Origin: a virus
Reading direction: 5' to 3' (one strand)
DNA: 53,694 nucleotides
Virus record (IMG/VR): IMGVR_UViG_3300046514_000576
Span: 1-53,694 of that record
Numbering within the stretch: position 1 is the stretch's first letter; each line of letters starts with the position of its first letter. Below, one piece after another: positions 24,601-33,762 of this stretch. The notes beneath the pieces were generated by a model. It worked only from the letters and a program-made list of their open reading frames with translations. It was not told the origin of the DNA and did no database searches. The translations under genes and the position numbers were made by a program.

Positions 24601-25994
24601 CAGTTCTCGATCGTGATCAGGTTCAGGTAGTCGATCGTCGTCGTGCAGCGTCCATCGCTCGCGAACTCATGCGTGATCGTGCGCGCGTACCAGTGATCGG
24701 TCGGCGTGTTCGTCGACGCGCGGATCAGCGCGCGTGCCGCGTCCTCGGTCACGTCGAGTCGCTGCGTCAGCAGGTCGACGCGCGCCTGGTCGCTCGTGGT
24801 GTTGCGCAGCTCGGCGGAGAGGTCGGGGTCGACGTCGATCGAGAATCGATCGCCGTTCTCGATCGCGAGCCAGTCCTGGATCCAGATCGGGGTGATGATC
24901 TTGCCCTCGATCTCCTGGCGCGATCGCTCAGTGTAGATGCGCTGTGCGTAATCGCGGCACGCGTCGTTGGTGTGCGTACCGAACGGGGCCGTGAATACAT
25001 CGCGCTCGGTCGCGAGTGCGGCCTGCGCGTTCGCCGCGGCGCTCGAGCCCGACGAGCTGCCGCGCGACGACGATCGATGCGATGTGCTGCGCAGCGCCGT
25101 ACCGCCGACGTGCGCGCGGGGTCGCCGTAGCGAACGCAGGTCGCCGTCGGGCGGATAGACACCCTCGAGCCGCGTTCGCGTGATCGGGTCGTACGCCGTG
25201 ACCTTCACGCCCTTGCGGTTGCGCGCGAATTTCTTCTCCGTGTGCACCGAGAGCAGGTTCGCGGTGTCGCCACCGAACACGAACGATGCAACGGTCGGGC
25301 GGTTGTGCTCAAACGCGTCCGCGGGCGTGCGAACGACGATCTCGTTCAGGCGCACCGACACGAGCAGCGACATCAAACCGCAGATGTGCTCGACCGCTTG
25401 CCATGCCGTCGCGTCGGGCGGCAGTCGCACCGCGGACGACGATGCGCGCGATCCGACGCGCGTCGAGAGCTGGCGATCGGTGACGCCGGAAACGGTTTTC
25501 AGTGTGAGGCGCTTCGAGCCGTCGGGGTTGTTGAGGTTGTCGACCGCATCGAGGATGCGGTTGATTGCCGCCTCGATCGTGTCCGAGTACTTCGGCACCG
25601 CCGATGCGGGCAGTGGCTTGAAGTCGCGCAGCAGCGATGAGAGATCGCGCGGCGCGAGTTCGACGACCGGGCCCTTCTCATCGCGCGTCGTTTTCATCTC
25701 GTCGGTGAAGCCAACGAAGCGCAGGAACTCTTCCTGGTTCACGTCCGCGTCGACGGTGTCGACGGCGCCGAGGAACACCGACACGAAGATCCCGCCGACC
25801 TGACGCGGATCGAACGGCATCGCAGAACCGTGGATCGTGATCTCCGCGCTGCCCGCTTGGCTGTGCGAACGGCGCACGATCGAAACGCGCGTCGGAACGA
25901 TCCCGGTGTCGACTTCGTCGGTGCCCTCGAGCGTCGTCGAGAGGCCGACGAACGCCCGCGGGTAGAAAACGAGATCTGTCTCTGCGGCTGCCAT
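24600..25994 (-). CDS. gpD-like baseplate hub (late control D family)
   Basis: ATG 25994 gives 464 residues. The middle and C-terminal parts fit the gpD/gp27 hub: DEKGPVVELAPRDLSSLLRD, ITPIWIQDWLAIENGDRFSI and TPTDHWYARTITHEFASDGR. A Ser-rich, probably flexible insertion lies at about 305-325. The hub holds the gpV spike and starts tube growth. The order tape measure-gpD-gpV is as in other myoviruses. Confidence 0.75.
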   Translation of the reverse strand: MAAAETDLVFYPRAFVGLSTTLEGTDEVDTGIVPTRVSIVRRSHSQAGSAEITIHGSAMPFDPRQVGGIFVSVFLGAVDTVDADVNQEEFLRFVGFTDEMKTTRDEKGPVVELAPRDLSSLLRDFKPLPASAVPKYSDTIEAAINRILDAVDNLNNPDGSKRLTLKTVSGVTDRQLSTRVGSRASSSAVRLPPDATAWQAVEHICGLMSLLVSVRLNEIVVRTPADAFEHNRPTVASFVFGGDTANLLSVHTEKKFARNRKGVKVTAYDPITRTRLEGVYPPDGDLRSLRRPRAHVGGTALRSTSHRSSSRGSSSGSSAAANAQAALATERDVFTAPFGTHTNDACRDYAQRIYTERSRQEIEGKIITPIWIQDWLAIENGDRFSIDVDPDLSAELRNTTSDQARVDLLTQRLDVTEDAARALIRASTNTPTDHWYARTITHEFASDGRCTTTIDYLNLITIEN

Positions 25995-26000
25995 TGGTGG

Positions 26001-27944
26001 TTATCCACCGACCGGCAATGCTGCGTTGTGCGATGCGATCGGCTGCTGCAGCGCCTGCCGAATCGCGGTGCGCGTATCGATACGCACGCGGTCTGGGTCG
26101 CTCGCGTCGTTGATCGTCTGCTCGATTCGAACCGTCACGTGCATATTGCCGGCGGGCGTGTGGCGATTGCGAGTCGCTGCCGCCTCGGCGAGTTCCGCGG
26201 GCGTGCGCGCGTGCGCAAAGTTACGCATGTTGAACCCGGCGCCGCGGTCCTGTTCGTCCGGGTTCACCATCATGCGAAACGCTTCGGTCTCCGAAGACGT
26301 ATGAAACCCGAGCGCGCGGCCGATGCGCGATTCCGCCAAAAAGTCCCAGGCGCGCCGGATGAGCCCAACGACGTGCTCGATGCCGATCGCGGCGAACGAA
26401 AGTCCGGTGGCGGCGATATTGAGCGACGTCATGAATGCATCGATGGCGTTGCTTCCGAGCTGATCGAGAAACGGCTGCATCTGATCGTAGACGCGCCCGA
26501 ACATCACCCCGAGGCCGGCGCCCGTCTGCTTGATGCGCTCCCAGATATTCGACGCGCTCTGCATGTTCGAGTGAAACGCCTGGAACACGGCGACGCCCGT
26601 CGTGACGACGCCGGCGAGCACGCCGAGCCCGATCGCGAGAACGTACGGATTGCGCAAGAGCGGCGCGAGCCGCGCGCCCGCGCCCTCCGCGGCACCCGCA
26701 CCGCCCTCGGCAGCGCCCGTGCCCGCCGCGGCCGCCGACGACGTGCCGGTGCGCGCCCCGACGCCGAGCGACTCGACGCCCATCGGAGCGTATTGAATCC
26801 CGCTCGTGCGGGTGGCTTCGTGCTGGCGTTGCCCGAACGCGAGCAGTCGACCCGGCGCGCTGATGATCCCGCGCACGGCGCTGGGGTTCGAGAGCAGCGC
26901 CAGCGTCGCTCGGACCGCGAGCAGACTCGCCGCTATCTGTTGGACCCGGTGCACCGAGTCGTGAAAGAGCTGCCCGACGTTCACGTTCTGGAACCGCGTG
27001 AACAGCCGCTCGACGATCGATTCGACGCGCGTGAATGCGTTCGCGAGGCGGTCGCCGACCGTCGTCGCAATGCGCTCGATGCGCGCCTGATTGCGCTCGA
27101 ACAAACCGTTCCACCGCTCGAGCGTGCCCTTCACGCGTTCGAACAGCGGCGCCGTCCCGATGCGCAGCAGTGTCTTCGCGTGGTCCTTCGTCGTCGACGA
27201 GATCGCGGCCCACGAGTGACCGTACGCCGCGATCGCGGGACCGAACCCGCCGAGTGCGCGATTGATCGCGTCGAACCGCGCGCTCGCGGTCATCGCGTTG
27301 AACTCTTGCGATGTCTTGCCGATCAGCGAGTGCATGCGCGAGAACATCGCGACGTGCATGCCCGCGCGCCCCTCGAGCATCATCGACAGCTCGCGCCCGG
27401 CGGTCGCCGAATCGATGCGGAAGGTCTGCGAGACGGCCATGAACTGCGCCGCCAGCTCCTCGATCTGGCTCGCGCTCTTACCCGCCGCGGCGCCGCCGAG
27501 GATGCCGCCCTCGAAGACGTTCTGCAGATCGCGGAACTCGCCCGGCAGCGCGTTCGCATGCTCGCGCATCCGCGCGATGATGCCGTCCGACATCGTGAGC
27601 GCGCCGTTGAAGTCGCGCGCCATGCCGCCGGCCTGGAACATCCCCGCGATCGAGATGCGAGCGTCCTCCGCATCGGCGTTCAGCGTCCCGACGCCGTGTA
27701 CGATCGCCGCGAGCGCGCCGGCGCCGGCGATGCTCGCGAGTCCAACGCCAACGCGTGCGACGGTGCCGACGACGCGATCGAACCCGCCAGCGAGGAACCG
27801 CGAGACCGACGAGATCCGCCCGGCCAGGGCCGCGTGGATGTTGTCGAGTCGCTCGGCAGCGCTCGCCATCCGCTCCGTCGACGCTTTCGCGCTCGCGTCG
27901 TCGACCGTATACCGGGTGACTACGTTGTAGACGGTATCGGGCAT
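26001..27944 (-). CDS. Tail tape measure protein
   Basis: The 647-residue product starts at ATG 27944. It is dominated by long helices with a Gly/Ala-rich hydrophobic region near 60-85 and another at about 430-460 (NPYVLAIGLGVLAGVVTTGV). The C-terminus is Asp/Arg rich with a beta-like end (HVTVRIEQTINDASDPDRVR). Position directly after the frameshifted tail chaperones is diagnostic. At roughly 0.15 nm per residue this predicts a tail near 100 nm; that figure is general knowledge of tape measures, not measured here. Confidence 0.85.
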   Translation of the reverse strand: MPDTVYNVVTRYTVDDASAKASTERMASAAERLDNIHAALAGRISSVSRFLAGGFDRVVGTVARVGVGLASIAGAGALAAIVHGVGTLNADAEDARISIAGMFQAGGMARDFNGALTMSDGIIARMREHANALPGEFRDLQNVFEGGILGGAAAGKSASQIEELAAQFMAVSQTFRIDSATAGRELSMMLEGRAGMHVAMFSRMHSLIGKTSQEFNAMTASARFDAINRALGGFGPAIAAYGHSWAAISSTTKDHAKTLLRIGTAPLFERVKGTLERWNGLFERNQARIERIATTVGDRLANAFTRVESIVERLFTRFQNVNVGQLFHDSVHRVQQIAASLLAVRATLALLSNPSAVRGIISAPGRLLAFGQRQHEATRTSGIQYAPMGVESLGVGARTGTSSAAAAGTGAAEGGAGAAEGAGARLAPLLRNPYVLAIGLGVLAGVVTTGVAVFQAFHSNMQSASNIWERIKQTGAGLGVMFGRVYDQMQPFLDQLGSNAIDAFMTSLNIAATGLSFAAIGIEHVVGLIRRAWDFLAESRIGRALGFHTSSETEAFRMMVNPDEQDRGAGFNMRNFAHARTPAELAEAAATRNRHTPAGNMHVTVRIEQTINDASDPDRVRIDTRTAIRQALQQPIASHNAALPVGG

Positions 27945-27953
27945 TGGATTGGT

Positions 27954-28603
27954 TCAGTCGTCTTCGGTCACGAGGGGCGATTTGCCCTTCTGATTTTCCT
28001 CGCGCATCAGTGAGTCGATCTCTTCCGCCATCGCCGCGAGGTCACCGCGCGAAACGTTGAGCATCCCGTCGGGCCAGATCTGCTGGCGTCCGTAGCGTGC
28101 GAGGTACGCTAGGTCCCGTCGGAGACCAGCTGCGCTTTTCCCGAGAGCAGCGACTTGCTCTTGACGCCCATGCCGCACGCTGTCTCGACCTGGTGCACCG
28201 CTTCGCTGAAATCGGGCATTCGCTTGAACACGTCGAAGATCTGGCCGGGCGAGTCGGCGTCGAGCGGGTCGAACTTCACCGCGAGCCAGTCCTTCTCCTT
28301 CGTCGCATTCAGCGTCGCGTCGACGTCGACGTCTCCGGTCTCGACCATCTCGCCGGTGAGATTCCCCTCCGCGTCGCGAAGCGGCTTGCCGTCGTCGCCG
28401 AGTTTCAGCGTCTTCAGGGGAACGAGCGTGAGCGGTGCCGTGATCGCGACGATGGACTTCGCGAGCATGTGCAAGATGCGCGAGACGTCGTCGCCCTTGA
28501 TCGCCGCGACGGCGCGCTGGAGTAGCGCGCCCTCCTTGCTCGTCAGCTCGCGGAACTTGATCCCGAAGCCACTCGGGACGATCGCGCGGTAGTAGATCGC
28601 CAT
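27954..28603 (-). CDS. Tail assembly chaperone, -1 frameshift product (GT-like)
   Basis: The frame after 28136 has no start of its own; it continues the chaperone gene after a -1 shift at GGGAAAA (28142-28136). The fusion keeps 156 codons from the upstream frame and adds about 60 residues (SAAGLRRDLAYLARYGRQQI, then acidic helices ending LVTEDD). Lambda gpG/gpGT and many tailed phages make such a pair, which guides the tape measure. Only the composite start and end are given here; the join lies at 28136. Confidence 0.75.
28109..28603 (-). CDS. Tail assembly chaperone (G-like)
   Basis: The start ATG 28603 overlaps the stop of the tube gene; the in-frame stop TAG is at 28109-28111. The 164-residue product begins MAIYYRAIVPSGFGIKFREL and has helices around LLQRAVAAIKGDDVSRIL. 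It lies between tube and tape-measure genes, and its 3' end contains the frameshift heptamer. It is expected to coat the tape measure during tail assembly. Confidence 0.8.
   Translation of the reverse strand: MAIYYRAIVPSGFGIKFRELTSKEGALLQRAVAAIKGDDVSRILHMLAKSIVAITAPLTLVPLKTLKLGDDGKPLRDAEGNLTGEMVETGDVDVDATLNATKEKDWLAVKFDPLDADSPGQIFDVFKRMPDFSEAVHQVETACGMGVKSKSLLSGKAQLVSDGT
28136..28142 (-). promoter_or_regulatory. Programmed -1 frameshift slippery site
   Basis: On the minus strand the heptamer G GGA AAA sits in the correct frame (codons GGA-AAA). The -1 frame opens into the chaperone extension without a stop until 27954, while the zero frame stops 25 bases on. This matches the X-XXY-YYZ rule. 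Confidence 0.85.
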
Positions 28604-29064
28604 CAGAACGTGACCACCTTCTTGAACTTCGCGCGCCCCTCGATGCCATCCATGATGCGTTCGGTCGCGCCGCTCAGGTTCAGCGCGATGGGCTTCAATT
28701 CGCACTTCTGGAACGTGTATCCGTTCGCGTCCGGCCCGACACCGACCGTGCGGTTGAAGAGAATCACGATGATCGTGATTTCGTCGGTCGCGTCCATCGT
28801 GCGCGCGATGCGACGCGCCTCACGCGCGTCGAGCGCATCCGCGAGGAGCGAGTTCGTATGGAACGCGTCCATCTTGATCGTCCAGCCGCGTACCTGTTGA
28901 TCGGGATCGGTCGCGGTGCTGCCGATGAAGTCGTCGCCGTGCTCGACCACGATCGGGTCGAAGCTCGCGCTCTTGAGCGTGTCGGCACTGTCGAACGAGT
29001 TCACGCCGATCTTGATCACGATCTTCGCGTTCTCGGCGTTGAGGCGTAGCCCTGGTTCTGCCAT
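28603..29064 (-). CDS. Tail tube protein
   Basis: The start ATG 29064 has CAGGAG upstream. The 153-residue product has beta-rich sequence typical of XkdM-like tubes: LRLNAENAKIVIKIGVNSFD, SASFDPIVVEHGDDFIG, QQVRGWTIKMDAFHTN, ITIIVILFNRTVG. Size and position right after the sheath gene match. It polymerises inside the sheath to form the channel for DNA. Confidence 0.8.
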   Translation of the reverse strand: MAEPGLRLNAENAKIVIKIGVNSFDSADTLKSASFDPIVVEHGDDFIGSTATDPDQQVRGWTIKMDAFHTNSLLADALDAREARRIARTMDATDEITIIVILFNRTVGVGPDANGYTFQKCELKPIALNLSGATERIMDGIEGRAKFKKVVTF

Positions 29065-29153
29065 GTGAGTCTCCTGATGGAACGGTGAGCGCGCGTGCGG
29101 GTGCTACGCGGCGAATGAGCCGAGCTTTGGAAGCGGCGCGACGTGATGTCTGA

Positions 29154-30632
29154 TCAGCCCGAGACGCTGACCGCGTTGGGCGATCCGTTGATCAGCAGGA
29201 ACGTGCGCTCGCGCGGCGAGATCGTGTCGAATGCGACGCCCATCGTCCAATCGCCGAGGCCCATCGTCGTCGTGGTGTTCATCGAGATGTCGACGGACTC
29301 GGCGGCGATGTGACCCTTCTGGATCTCGCGATCGAGAAAGTTGTCGACGACGGCCTTCATCTCTTTGCCCTCGGTAATGACGTTCGGCCCATTGACGTAC
29401 GGATCGAGTCCGATGGTCAGCGAGATCGCTTCGTAGTCCGTGACCACTCGGCGCGTCGTGTATCGCTTCGTCGGATCGGGGTTCGTGTTCCGATCGTGCT
29501 GAAACGCCCAGCGCCCCTTCTTCGTCTTCATCAGGAGCTGGATCCCGAGCCGGAACGCGTCCTTTTTCACGACGTCGGACGCGTAGCTGAAGTTCCCGAC
29601 CACGCCCTGCAATGCCGTGTAGTAGTCGGTCGCCTTATCGTTGCGCCACGCGTGCGATTGCTGGATCTCGAGGTTGATGCGCGCCGACCCGATGAACGTC
29701 GAGAGCGGCGTCGTGCGCAGGATGCCCGCGTCGTCGAAGATCTGACCCCAGTGCCCGCAGAACAACATGCGGTCGTCGACGAATGCGCTCTGCTCGCTCT
29801 TCACCGTCGCCCAGTCGGCCGCGTCCGGGTTGCAGTCCGCGATCCCGATCCGGTCGCCCATCAGATCGACGTGCGCCTCGATGCCGGCGCCGATCGCCGC
29901 GCGGTGCGTGTTGCCGCAATCATCGACCGAGACGACGCGCACTTCGCCGTCCTGTTCGAACAGCGAGATCCCCTTGTCGCCGACGCCCGCGGTGCCGACG
30001 TAATCGGCAGTGCCGAGTGCCGCGCCGTTCGAGCCGCCCGACATCGACGTGGTGCCGTTCGCCGGCAGCACGGTCATCGCGCCGTCGAGCGTGAACGATC
30101 CGAGGAGCTTCGACTTCGAAACGTCCTCGGTGATCAGCGTGCCGGTCGGCGCGAGGATGTCGGCGATCGTTTCGGTCGTGGTCCCCGTCACCGGGTCCGT
30201 CAGCGTGATCACACAGTCCTTCGCGCTCGCGAGACCCGAGATCGCGGTACGCCACGTGATCGTGATCGAGATGCCGAGCACACCGAAGTACTTCGCGATG
30301 TAGTTCGCATTCCCGCCCGTGCCCGCGATGGTCGCCGTCGCTTTCACGGCGTCCGACGCGAGCGCGCGCACCATCTTGAGGGACAGGCGCTTGCGACCCT
30401 TGATCGCCAGATACCCGCTCGACGAGCGCGGCGAACCCGCGGGCTCGAAGTGGTCGTAGAAGTCCTGGGCGTTCTCGGGAGTGTAGAGTTGCTGCACCGG
30501 TCCCCACGCGAACTGCCCGACGAGCGCGTGGTAGCCCTGAGAGACGCCCTCGATGACGCTGGGAGGCGAAATCTCGACCGCAAAGATGCCCGCGAACGCC
30601 GCTTGATCCGGCGATCCGATGAACAGACCCAT
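29154..30632 (-). CDS. Contractile tail sheath protein
   Basis: The 492-residue product starts at ATG 30632. Sheath signatures include the N-terminal PPSVIEGVSQGYHALVGQF, FYDHF, and the C-terminal DREIQKGHIAAESVDISMNT and FDTISPRERTFLLI regions. The protein contracts around the tube to drive injection, so the phage is a myovirus. A 90-base gap after it, before the tube gene, holds no other gene. Confidence 0.85.
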   Translation of the reverse strand: MGLFIGSPDQAAFAGIFAVEISPPSVIEGVSQGYHALVGQFAWGPVQQLYTPENAQDFYDHFEPAGSPRSSSGYLAIKGRKRLSLKMVRALASDAVKATATIAGTGGNANYIAKYFGVLGISITITWRTAISGLASAKDCVITLTDPVTGTTTETIADILAPTGTLITEDVSKSKLLGSFTLDGAMTVLPANGTTSMSGGSNGAALGTADYVGTAGVGDKGISLFEQDGEVRVVSVDDCGNTHRAAIGAGIEAHVDLMGDRIGIADCNPDAADWATVKSEQSAFVDDRMLFCGHWGQIFDDAGILRTTPLSTFIGSARINLEIQQSHAWRNDKATDYYTALQGVVGNFSYASDVVKKDAFRLGIQLLMKTKKGRWAFQHDRNTNPDPTKRYTTRRVVTDYEAISLTIGLDPYVNGPNVITEGKEMKAVVDNFLDREIQKGHIAAESVDISMNTTTTMGLGDWTMGVAFDTISPRERTFLLINGSPNAVSVSG

Positions 30633-30642
30633 GGTGACTACC

Positions 30643-31257
30643 TCAGTGGTGGAGATCGGCGACTTGCGTGCCGTTCACATCGATCAGCAGGTGTTTCAGC
30701 AGCGTCACTTGCTCTTGCACGAGCAGGTGCACGAACGCGTCGCCGGTCCACGTCGCGCGCCATTCGCCCTCTTGGGCGTCAGCGGGCGAATCGTCGAATC
30801 GTGGCGACGGTTGAAATCGGAAGTCGGCTTTCGCGTTCGCGAGCCCCGGCACGATGAGCACGAGGCCACCCATGCGCGAGAGGTGCGGGAGGATCGTGAC
30901 GCCGAGCGTGTCCGCGGGGTGGCGATTCAACTGCGTCTCGGTGTCGAGCGCGAGCGCATCGCGAGACGCCTGGAAGGTCGCCCACGCATCGATCTGCATC
31001 CCGACGGTGACGACGCCGTAGCTGTACGTCGTGAGACCGAGCACGCCCGTCGTCGGCGTCGTGCTCCAAACGCGCGGCGGGTGATACTCGGCCTGCGGTT
31101 GCCCCGGCGACAGCACCGTCAGCGCCTCGGGTGGCAGTGGCGCGCCGGGCGTGGGCCACGACTGCGAGACCACGAGCGAAGGGTGCGAAGCCGCGAGTTG
31201 CGCGGACAGATACCCCGCAAGCGCCTCGCGCAGCGCCTGCTTCACGGCTTCACTCAC
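30643..31257 (-). CDS. Head-tail/tail-completion protein
   Basis: The start GTG 31257 overlaps the preceding stop; 204 residues. Between the gp10-like gene and the sheath, with beta-rich segments (GVVTVGMQIDAWATFQASRD, GGLVLIVPGLANAKADFRF). Position matches the tail terminator. No specific signature was seen. Confidence 0.6.
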   Translation of the reverse strand: MSEAVKQALREALAGYLSAQLAASHPSLVVSQSWPTPGAPLPPEALTVLSPGQPQAEYHPPRVWSTTPTTGVLGLTTYSYGVVTVGMQIDAWATFQASRDALALDTETQLNRHPADTLGVTILPHLSRMGGLVLIVPGLANAKADFRFQPSPRFDDSPADAQEGEWRATWTGDAFVHLLVQEQVTLLKHLLIDVNGTQVADLHH

Positions 31258-31835
31258 TCGCGCGCACCGCCGGCCATTCGCTTCTCAACGGTCGCTTTGA
31301 GGATCTCGCGCAGCTTCGGGAGCGAGTTGCGCATGAACCAGTGTGGCGGCGATCCGTGTTTGTAGATCTTCCAGCGGATCGCGTTCGCGATGTCGTTCAC
31401 GGCCTGCTCGAAGAGGTTCTGCCGCAGTGCCGAAAAGTCACGTCGAAGCTGCTGCGCGGCCGTGCGGACGGGACCGATCATCACGCGTCCCTGCTTCGGT
31501 GCCTTGAGATCGAAGAACGCGAGGTTCACCCGCACCCAATCGAGCAGCGGTTGCAGCGGCGGCATGTGGGGCCGCGCGCCGCCCTCGATCACGCCGGCGT
31601 GCGGTGCGTCGACGCGGATCTCGGCGCCGCCACCGGGCGTCTTCACCGTGTGCGCACTCGCGATCAGCGCGCCCGTGTAGCGATGCACCGAGGCCTTGAT
31701 CGCGGGAACGACGACCGCTTCGGTGCCGAGCATCGCGGCTTCGCGAACCGCGCTGTGAACGTCGTCCTGTCGCTTCGACTCCACCGACCGGAAGAGCTTC
31801 GCATAGCTCTTCGAGTCGATGGTGTATGTGGTCAT
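31254..31835 (-). CDS. HK97 gp10-like head-tail component (tentative)
   Basis: ATG 31835 replaces a much longer frame. The 193-residue product has a helical start (KSYAKLFRSVESKRQDDVHS), a central beta-rich part (GALIASAHTVKTPGGGAEIR) and HAGVIEGGARPHMPPLQPLL, the pattern of HK97 gp10-like neck proteins. The following gene is a likely tail-completion protein. Confidence 0.6.
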   Translation of the reverse strand: MTTYTIDSKSYAKLFRSVESKRQDDVHSAVREAAMLGTEAVVVPAIKASVHRYTGALIASAHTVKTPGGGAEIRVDAPHAGVIEGGARPHMPPLQPLLDWVRVNLAFFDLKAPKQGRVMIGPVRTAAQQLRRDFSALRQNLFEQAVNDIANAIRWKIYKHGSPPHWFMRNSLPKLREILKATVEKRMAGGARE

Positions 31836-31836
31836 G

Positions 31837-31992
31837 TCAGCGCTTGCGGGGCGGCGGAGGCGGGTCCGAGTCATCGTCCGGTACGACGACTCGAATCTCA
31901 GGAGCTGCGATCTCGTCGATGACGGTGACGATCTGCGGCGGATCGCCCTTGCGCTTCCGCTTCGATGTCTTGACCGTGAAAGCAATCCTCAC
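31837..31992 (-). CDS. Small basic/Pro-rich protein
   Basis: A 51-codon frame begins with GTG 31992 and ends 1 base before the gp10-like start. The peptide has a basic stretch (KTSKRKRKGDPPQIVTVIDE) and a Pro-rich end. It fills a gap in the operon. Either a real small gene or a chance frame. Confidence 0.45.
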   Translation of the reverse strand: MRIAFTVKTSKRKRKGDPPQIVTVIDEIAAPEIRVVVPDDDSDPPPPPRKR

Positions 31993-32038
31993 CCATCGAG
32001 GCTCTCACGTCGCGGCCGCAGCGCAAGCGAGCTTCGCG

Positions 32039-32767
32039 TCACGGCGTCTCTCGCGTGGGCCGCACGACGATGGAGTACCCGAACGCACGATCGTACTTCA
32101 GCGGACCGACGATCCCACACAGACGTGTTCCGTTGTCGCCGACCATCTGCACGCGCACGTCCTGGCCCGACGCTGGAACGGGATTCAGTTGCGGCGGAAC
32201 GAACCCGCCGGAGACCGCGGCGAAGGCCCACTGATCGAGCGCGTGGAACGCGCCGCCGGAGAATTGGAACGCCAACCCGAGCGGTTGAATCAGTACGTTC
32301 GCAGCGGTCAGAATCGCGGATGACCAGGTCGAGCCGCCGTTGGTGCTGTAACGGAAGGTCGCCACGCCAACGGCGCCCGGCGCGACGATCTGCGCAACGA
32401 CAGCGAAGCTGCCTGGCGCCACGCCATTCGCCGGATCAATCTGCATGCCGGCCGCGAACAAACCAGCACCGGCTACGGTCGGCGTGATCACCGTTTCAAC
32501 CGATCCGTATGCCGGCGTGATCCGGTCAATCCGGTAGTCACCCGCTTCGTACGTGCCGCCGGACGATGCGATCTCCCGAGCCGAGATCTGACGTACGCGC
32601 GGCGTCGGAATCAGCGCGACGCCGGCGGTCGTTGCGGTGCCGGCGCCCGGCGCACCGCCGCTCCATGTGCGGAGCAGGACGGTGACCAGGTAACGCCGCA
32701 ATCCAGTTGCCGCGAGGTCGGCGCGGGCGGAGTCGAAGTCCGCCAGCGCGTCGTCGCGATCCGTCAT
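32039..32767 (-). CDS. Hypothetical structural protein
   Basis: ATG 32767 gives 242 residues: a short helix and then mainly beta strands rich in Gly, Thr and Val (TAGVALIPTPRVRQIS, GAVGVATFRYSTNGGSTWSS, FAFQFSGG-like segments). This resembles a small capsid-decoration or neck protein, but I cannot name a family. It lies between connector genes. Confidence 0.55.
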   Translation of the reverse strand: MTDRDDALADFDSARADLAATGLRRYLVTVLLRTWSGGAPGAGTATTAGVALIPTPRVRQISAREIASSGGTYEAGDYRIDRITPAYGSVETVITPTVAGAGLFAAGMQIDPANGVAPGSFAVVAQIVAPGAVGVATFRYSTNGGSTWSSAILTAANVLIQPLGLAFQFSGGAFHALDQWAFAAVSGGFVPPQLNPVPASGQDVRVQMVGDNGTRLCGIVGPLKYDRAFGYSIVVRPTRETP

Positions 32768-32778
32768 CGATCAGCGGC

Positions 32779-33282
32779 CTAGTACGCGACGATTCGAACG
32801 GATTGGCCGCCGAGCGCCGCGGCCATGTGCGCGTTGACCTTCGTCTTGCCCGCGTTCCAGAGCGTCTGGAGCGTCGCGAGGTTCGACGCGACCGTCGTGA
32901 GCCACGTGTTCGTCGCGTCGGCGTTGTAGTGCGACGCGGTGTCGGCGATGTGGTTCGCGTAGTCCGCCTGGATCGCGTTCACGAGCGTTTCGGCCGTTGC
33001 GACATCCGTCGCGGCTACAAGCGCCGGGGCAGCCCACGCGGCCTTATGCGCAACGGTGTCTGCGATGTGCTCGAGATATCGCACCATCATTTCGTTCGCG
33101 GCCTTCACCGCTGCCGCCTGCGCCGCCGCGTCCGTCCCCGAGAGCGTCGCATGCGCGATCGGAGACTCATACGCGTCGACGTGCGGGTTGGTCGAAACGC
33201 GCGCGACGCGGTCCGCGTTGAATGCGGCCGACATCGTTGCGATGAAACCGATCAGATCGCCCTGGATTGCTCGTGCTGCCAT
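32779..33282 (-). CDS. Hypothetical helical protein with an internal repeat
   Basis: ATG 33282 gives 167 residues, nearly all helical. Two copies of a His-Ile-Ala-Asp-Thr unit (HIADTVAHKAAW and HIADTASHYNAD) about 35 residues apart imply an internal duplication. A His-rich structural or assembly role is possible. Confidence 0.6.
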   Translation of the reverse strand: MAARAIQGDLIGFIATMSAAFNADRVARVSTNPHVDAYESPIAHATLSGTDAAAQAAAVKAANEMMVRYLEHIADTVAHKAAWAAPALVAATDVATAETLVNAIQADYANHIADTASHYNADATNTWLTTVASNLATLQTLWNAGKTKVNAHMAAALGGQSVRIVAY

Positions 33283-33311
33283 CGTCGAATCTCCCGGTCC
33301 TCAGCGGACCA

Positions 33312-33722
33312 TCAACCGATCTTCATGTTGTTGCCGCCGGAACCGCCGAACAGGCCGGACATCCACGTCGGCGCGTCGTTGCTGGTGCTCGCCGCGTATG
33401 CGTCGTGACGGACGTTGACCCCGAACTTCGCGGCGAGCCGGCCGACGATTCGCCGCCCCTCGGCGCGGAGGCTCAACATCTCGCGGTACCCCGCGTAATG
33501 CAGATCCTCCGCTTGCGTGAATTTCTGACGCTTGCGCGATTGCTGGAGCGCGTTGTCGATGTCCGCGAGATCCGCGAGCATCGACAGCACGGTGTTCGTT
33601 GCATCGGTGTCGAGCGCGATCGCGGCGATCGCCTGCTCGAGCACCGTGTCGACCTGGAAAAACCGCGACGAGTAGCCCAGGTACGTCCGGATCGCATCGA
33701 TCTGTGGAGACGAGAGGGCCAC
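33312..33722 (-). CDS. Hypothetical head-completion-like protein
   Basis: The start GTG 33722 has AGGACG upstream. The 136-residue product is helical (DAIRTYLGYSSRFFQVDTVL, NALQQSRKRQKFTQAEDLHY) and ends in a Gly/Asn tail. Position two genes after the capsid matches a head-completion protein. Confidence 0.6.
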   Translation of the reverse strand: MALSSPQIDAIRTYLGYSSRFFQVDTVLEQAIAAIALDTDATNTVLSMLADLADIDNALQQSRKRQKFTQAEDLHYAGYREMLSLRAEGRRIVGRLAAKFGVNVRHDAYAASTSNDAPTWMSGLFGGSGGNNMKIG

Positions 33723-33762
33723 TGGTCACGTCCTTTGTTGGTTCGGTCGAGGCGACGCGCGC

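Noticed and set aside
25830-28013. Rightward 727-codon frame opposite the tape measure and gpD genes
   Set aside because: Shadow of the minus-strand genes: composition is Arg-rich and without domains, while the opposite strand reads as recognisable tail proteins.
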